Positions 59,662-64,000 of a DNA stretch of 64,000 nt are shown piece by piece; the stretch's first letter is position 1; every line of letters begins with the position of its first letter. Position numbers and translations under genes: made by a program. Source of the DNA: Sinomonas atrocyanea (GTDB taxonomy: Bacteria; Actinomycetota; Actinomycetes; Actinomycetales; Micrococcaceae); the NCBI RefSeq assembly GCF_001577305.1, contig NZ_CP014518.1, forward strand, positions 3,534,001-3,598,000, written 5' to 3'. The notes under the pieces are model-generated. The model saw nothing but the letters and a program-made list of their open reading frames with translations. It did not search any database and was not told where the DNA came from.

Positions 59662-59853
59662 TCAGCGCCCCACGAACCAGTTGAGGAAGGGCACGCGCGC
59701 GGCCCAGCCGCGGCGCTCCCCCTCGCGGGCGGGCCGGAGCGCGAGGTCCGGATCGATGTGCGTGACTTTCGGGATGTAGCGCTCGGCAGGCGGCTGGGCG
59801 AGGCGGGATGCCTCCGTGGCAGATGGGCGCGGGACGGTCGTGCTGGTGGACAT
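59662..59853 (-). CDS. Small hypothetical protein, 63 residues
   Basis: A basic 63-residue protein with a Ser/Thr/Pro-rich start (MSTSTTVPRPSATEAS), a middle YIPKVTHIDPDLALRPARE and an end RVPFLNWFVGR. There is no signal peptide or membrane helix; the WFVGR end may be amphipathic. The ATG at 59853 has a GGGGAGAGAG site directly before it, which favours it over an in-frame ATG at 59961. A candidate IclR box lies about 100 bp upstream. No family was recognised. Confidence 0.65.
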   Translation of the reverse strand: MSTSTTVPRPSATEASRLAQPPAERYIPKVTHIDPDLALRPAREGERRGWAARVPFLNWFVGR

Positions 59854-59951
59854 CTCTCTCCCCTTTCCGGGCTCGTGGTCGGCGATCATGCTCGCAGCTC
59901 CTCCTCGTGGGCTGGATCCGCAGGACGCGGATGTTTTCAGCCCTATACTTT

Positions 59952-59985
59952 TCCACTTCACGGAAGAACTTTATTGATATATGGA
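59952..59985 (-). promoter_or_regulatory. Candidate IclR box pair upstream of the 63-residue gene
   Basis: TCCA-CTTCA-CGGA (59952-59964) fits the TCCG-N5-CGGA pattern seen in the iclR-malic enzyme spacer. A weaker copy, ATTG-ATATA-TGGA, starts exactly 21 bp later (59973-59985). The surrounding 60 bp are AT-rich and likely contain the leftward promoter. Confidence 0.45.
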
Positions 59986-60037
59986 ATTCTACTGGGATAC
60001 CAGAGGAGGGGTCAAGAGATCTTCCTGCACAGACGCG

Positions 60038-60075
60038 GGAGCGGGGGTGCGCCGCGGACGGCGCACCCCCGCTCC
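60038..60075 (-). terminator. Strong terminator after the IclR gene
   Basis: A perfect 17-bp stem, GGAGCGGGGGTGCGCCG (60038-60054) with 60059-60075, around CGGA. A second hairpin (60091-60098 with 60103-60110) lies between it and the IclR stop. Confidence 0.8.
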
Positions 60076-60112
60076 GGGTGCAGTTCGGCTCGGGCGCCCA
60101 GGGGCGCCCGGC

Positions 60113-60868
60113 TCAGGTTCGGTTGAGCTCGGCCGAGATGTTCGCGGCCGCCTCGCGCAGGAGGGGAACGGCTCGCTCGCCGAACGATTCGTCGACCCGG
60201 GACACCGGGCCCGAGACCGAGATGGCCGTGGGCGTCGGGGCATTGGGGACGGCCATGGAGAAGCAGCGGACGCCGATCTCCTGCTCCTGCTCGTCGATCG
60301 CGTACCCGCGCGCGCGGATCTTGTCGAGGTCCGACAGCAGGGACTCGACGTCGCCGAGGCTGTAGGGGGTCGGGGTCGGCATGCCCTGGCGCGCGACGAT
60401 CGAACGGACCTGGTCGTCGTCGAGCTGGGCGAGGATCGCCTTGCCGACGCCGGTGTCGTGGGTGTGGGCGCGCCGGCCGACCTCGGTGAACATGCGCATC
60501 GCGTGGGGCGAGGGGACCTGGGCAACGTAGATGACCATGTCCGAGTCGAGGACCGCCATGTTCGAGGTCTCCCCGAGGCGCTCGACGAGCATGGCCAGCT
60601 GCGGTGCCGCCAAGGCCCCGAGCTGCTTGTTCGCGCCCTCGCCGAGCCGGATCAGCCGCGGGCCGAGCGCATAGCGGCGGTTGGGCAGCTGGCGCACGTA
60701 GCCGAGGCTGACGAGCGTGCGCAGGAGCCGGTGGATCGTGGGCAGCGGGAGCTCCGTGGAGGAGGACAGCTCACTGAGGGTGACGTCGCCGCCCGCATCA
60801 GTGATGAGCTCGAGCAGCTCGAAGACCCGCTCGACCGACTGGACGCCGCCTGATGCCTTCTCGGCCAT
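60113..60868 (-). CDS. IclR-family transcriptional regulator
   Basis: A 251-residue regulator. The winged helix (VERVFELLELITDAGGDVTLSELSSSTELPLPTIHRLLRTL, residues about 10-50, with YVRQLPNRRYALGPRLIRLG) is followed by the IclR effector domain (HTHDTGVGKAILAQLDDDQV, the ligand cleft, near residue 125, and VPNAPTPTAISVSGP). It is divergent from malic enzyme and malate synthase, so a glyoxylate-related signal is likely. The ATG at 60868 has GGAGGG before it; an in-frame ATG at 60904 lies inside a candidate operator region and was rejected. Confidence 0.92.
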   Translation of the reverse strand: MAEKASGGVQSVERVFELLELITDAGGDVTLSELSSSTELPLPTIHRLLRTLVSLGYVRQLPNRRYALGPRLIRLGEGANKQLGALAAPQLAMLVERLGETSNMAVLDSDMVIYVAQVPSPHAMRMFTEVGRRAHTHDTGVGKAILAQLDDDQVRSIVARQGMPTPTPYSLGDVESLLSDLDKIRARGYAIDEQEQEIGVRCFSMAVPNAPTPTAISVSGPVSRVDESFGERAVPLLREAAANISAELNRT

Positions 60869-60910
60869 GGTTCCCTCCTGGGTGCCGCCGGACTGTTCCG
60901 GCAAAAATTA

Positions 60911-60923
60911 TCCGCATCCCGGA
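60911..60923. promoter_or_regulatory. Candidate IclR box near the iclR start
   Basis: TCCG-CATCC-CGGA, followed by AA, 43 bp before the IclR start codon. It has the same half-sites and spacing as the box at 61022, which points to autoregulation. Confidence 0.5.
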
Positions 60924-61000
60924 AACTTGCGGCATTCCCACGATACCCCACCGGGAACAGCGCGCCTAGGTGACCGAGGCTGGGGTGCCGTACTTGTTTT

Positions 61001-61034
61001 TCCAAGATACAGAGAATAATATCCGTAGTACGGA
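61001..61034 (+). promoter_or_regulatory. Tandem candidate IclR boxes before malic enzyme
   Basis: TCCA-AGATA-CAGA (61001-61013) and TCCG-TAGTA-CGGA (61022-61034) are 21 bp apart, two helical turns, so two dimers would bind the same face. The second is nearly a perfect palindrome (CCGTAGTACGG) and ends 48 bp before the ATG. Confidence 0.55.
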
Positions 61035-61081
61035 AAAAGAGCCACTGAGGCCGATGCCTCCCCGATCCTAAGGACGATTCA

Positions 61082-62464
<1,383 letters not shown>

Positions 62465-62531
62465 TCCCCCAGCAGCAGAGACACCAGGCCCAGGGAGAGA
62501 CCCCGGGGACCGGGAGAAGAAGGAGGATGGC

Positions 62532-64000
62532 ATGGCCATCACTGTGACCGACCACGCGCCCATCGCGCGCGCCGACGAGATCCTCACCGACGAGGCCCTC
62601 GCCTTCGTCGAGGAGCTCCACCGGCGCTTCGCCGCCGAGCGCAACGCCCGGCTCGAGGCCCGCAAGGCCCGCCGCGCCGAGGCCGCGAGCACCGGCAGGC
62701 TCGACTTCCTGCCGGAGACCGCAGAGATCCGCGCCGGCGACTGGAAGGTCGCCGAGGCACCCGCGGCGCTGCAGGACCGCCGCGTCGAGATGACCGGGCC
62801 GGCGAGCCCGGCCAAGATGGCGATCAACGCCCTCAACTCCGGCGCCAAGGTCTGGCTCGCCGACATGGAGGACGCCTCGAGCCCGCTGTGGGCCAACGTG
62901 GTCGACTCAGTCCTCAACCTGCGCGATGCAGCGAACGGTTCCCTCTCCTACACCTCGGCCGAGGGCAAGGAGTACCGCCTGCGCACCGACGCGCCGCTCG
63001 CCGTCGTGGTCACCCGCCCGCGCGGCTGGCACATGGAGGAGCGGCACGTGCTCATCGACGGCGAGCCGGCCGTCGGCACGCTCGTGGACTTCGGCCTGCA
63101 CTTCTTCCACGTCGCCAAGCCCCTCATCGCCTCCGGCCGCGGCCCGTACTACTACCTGCCCAAGATGGAGAGCCACCTCGAGGCCCGCCTCTGGAACGAG
63201 ATCTTCGTCTTCGCCCAGGACTACCTCGGCATCCCGCAGGGCACCATCCGGGCCACCGTGCTGATCGAGACCATCCCGGCCGCGTTCGAGATGGACGAGA
63301 TCCTCTACGAGCTCCGCGACCACGCCTCCGGCCTGAACGCCGGCCGCTGGGACTACCTGTTCAGCATCATCAAGTACTTCCGCGACGCCGGCTCGACGTT
63401 CACCCTCCCCGACCGCGCCTCGGTGGTCATGACCGCCCCGTTCATGCGCGCCTACACCGAGCTCCTCGTGAAGACCTGCCACCACCGCGGCGCCTTCGCG
63501 ATGGGCGGCATGGCCGCGTTCATCCCGAACCGCAAGGAGCCGGACATCACGGCCGCGGCGATCGAGAAGGTCCGCGCGGACAAGACCCGCGAGGCCACCG
63601 ACGGCTTCGACGGCTCGTGGGTGGCACACCCGGACCTCGTGCCGACCTGCCGCGAGGTGTTCGACGCCGTCCTCGGCGACAAGCCGAACCAGGTGGACCG
63701 CCAGCGCCCCGAGGTCTCGGTCACCGCGGACCAGCTCCTGGACGTCTCCTCCGCCGCCGGCGAGGCCACCGAGGCCGGCCTGCACCTCAACCTCTACGTC
63801 GCGGTGGCCTACACCGCGGTGTGGCTCTCGGGCAACGGGGCCGTGGCCATCCACAACCTCATGGAGGACGCCGCCACCGCCGAGATCTCCCGCTCCCAGG
63901 TGTGGCAGCAGATCCACAACAGGGTGGTCCTCGCCGACACGGGCAACACCGTGACGCGCGAGCTCGTCGAGCAGATCCTCGCCGAGGAGACCGAGCGCCT
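62532..64000 (+). CDS. aceB: Malate synthase A, cut by the window end
   Basis: The first 489 residues of a family length of about 530-545. It joins glyoxylate and acetyl-CoA to malate. LADMEDASSPLWANV, VVVTRPRGWHMEE (catalytic Arg), YYLPKMESHLEARLWN, TIRATVLIETIPAAFEMDEILYEL (Mg ligands Glu and, further on, Asp in NAGRWDYLF) and NLMEDAATAEISRSQVWQ with the catalytic Asp are all present. GGAGG lies 6 nt before ATG 62532. Malic enzyme and malate synthase under one IclR regulator suggest growth on glyoxylate or allantoin-type substrates, or the glyoxylate shunt with acs. The frame is open to base 64000. Confidence 0.96.
   Translation, partial: MAITVTDHAPIARADEILTDEALAFVEELHRRFAAERNARLEARKARRAEAASTGRLDFLPETAEIRAGDWKVAEAPAALQDRRVEMTGPASPAKMAINALNSGAKVWLADMEDASSPLWANVVDSVLNLRDAANGSLSYTSAEGKEYRLRTDAPLAVVVTRPRGWHMEERHVLIDGEPAVGTLVDFGLHFFHVAKPLIASGRGPYYYLPKMESHLEARLWNEIFVFAQDYLGIPQGTIRATVLIETIPAAFEMDEILYELRDHASGLNAGRWDYLFSIIKYFRDAGSTFTLPDRASVVMTAPFMRAYTELLVKTCHHRGAFAMGGMAAFIPNRKEPDITAAAIEKVRADKTREATDGFDGSWVAHPDLVPTCREVFDAVLGDKPNQVDRQRPEVSVTADQLLDVSSAAGEATEAGLHLNLYVAVAYTAVWLSGNGAVAIHNLMEDAATAEISRSQVWQQIHNRVVLADTGNTVTRELVEQILAEETER

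Overview
The window is GC-rich chromosomal DNA of a Gram-positive actinobacterium, most likely a Micrococcaceae member close to Arthrobacter or Sinomonas. The reasons are the very high G+C, frequent GTG/TTG starts, many stop-start overlaps of the ATGA/GTGA type, homodimeric AceE, a Crp regulator with TGTGA-N6-TCACA sites, and a gene order that follows the topA / YprA-type helicase / tad / nth / acs / marP / crp / ridA / PBP / phosphoesterase block known from Mycobacterium tuberculosis. No IS element, phage, rRNA or CRISPR array was seen. One tRNA gene (Pro, CGG) is present.

Layout: 1-6.5 kb, leftward housekeeping genes (start of a probable proC, TIM-barrel isomerase, Ppx/GppA phosphatase, SseB-like protein, topA, ArsR-type regulator). 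6.5-10.5 kb, a methyltransferase, a lipoprotein, trhO and a GNAT protein. 10.6-20 kb, a YprA/Hrq1-type helicase, a seven-gene leftward Tad pilus/secretion operon in which six genes are stop-start coupled, and a stand-alone PolA-like polymerase. 20-25.4 kb, NUDIX, nth, a membrane protein with an Ala/Pro/Glu repeat tail, and acs. 25.5-35.1 kb, a galactoside-use island: LacI regulator, GH36 alpha-galactosidase, GH42 beta-galactosidase, an ABC sugar importer without its own ATPase, and a DeoR regulator. 35.2-42.7 kb, aroQ, a MarP-type protease, crp, NUDIX, ridA, a DUF4177 protein, a class A PBP and a phosphoesterase. 42.8-46.7 kb, a heterodimeric ABC exporter and tRNA-Pro. 46.8-49.5 kb, a P-type ATPase. 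49.6-51.4 kb, a divergent pair made of a secreted repeat peptide and a HTH-TPR regulator. 51.4-59.5 kb, purC-purD, an asparaginase, an SCP-like protein, an SDR and aceE. 59.6-64 kb, an IclR regulator with malic enzyme and malate synthase (cut by the window end).

The most striking element is at 49.7-51.4 kb. A 77-residue Sec-type precursor carries four identical copies of the decapeptide TAIGNWPDPM, spelled with different synonymous codons, and is transcribed away from an XRE-TPR regulator. The shared 210-bp spacer is AT-rich and holds TTGACA/TGTCAA boxes. This looks like a peptide-pheromone/cytoplasmic-receptor pair of the RRNPP architecture, which is best known from Firmicutes. Function is inferred, not shown.

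Regulation can be read at several places. Crp-like sites lie at acs and at two promoters of the galactoside island. A 31-bp element is shared by the GH42 and ABC promoters. TCCG-N5-CGGA boxes flank the IclR gene, some spaced by exactly 21 bp. At least twelve genes have a TANNNT-like box 6-7 nt before the start codon, which suggests leaderless transcripts.
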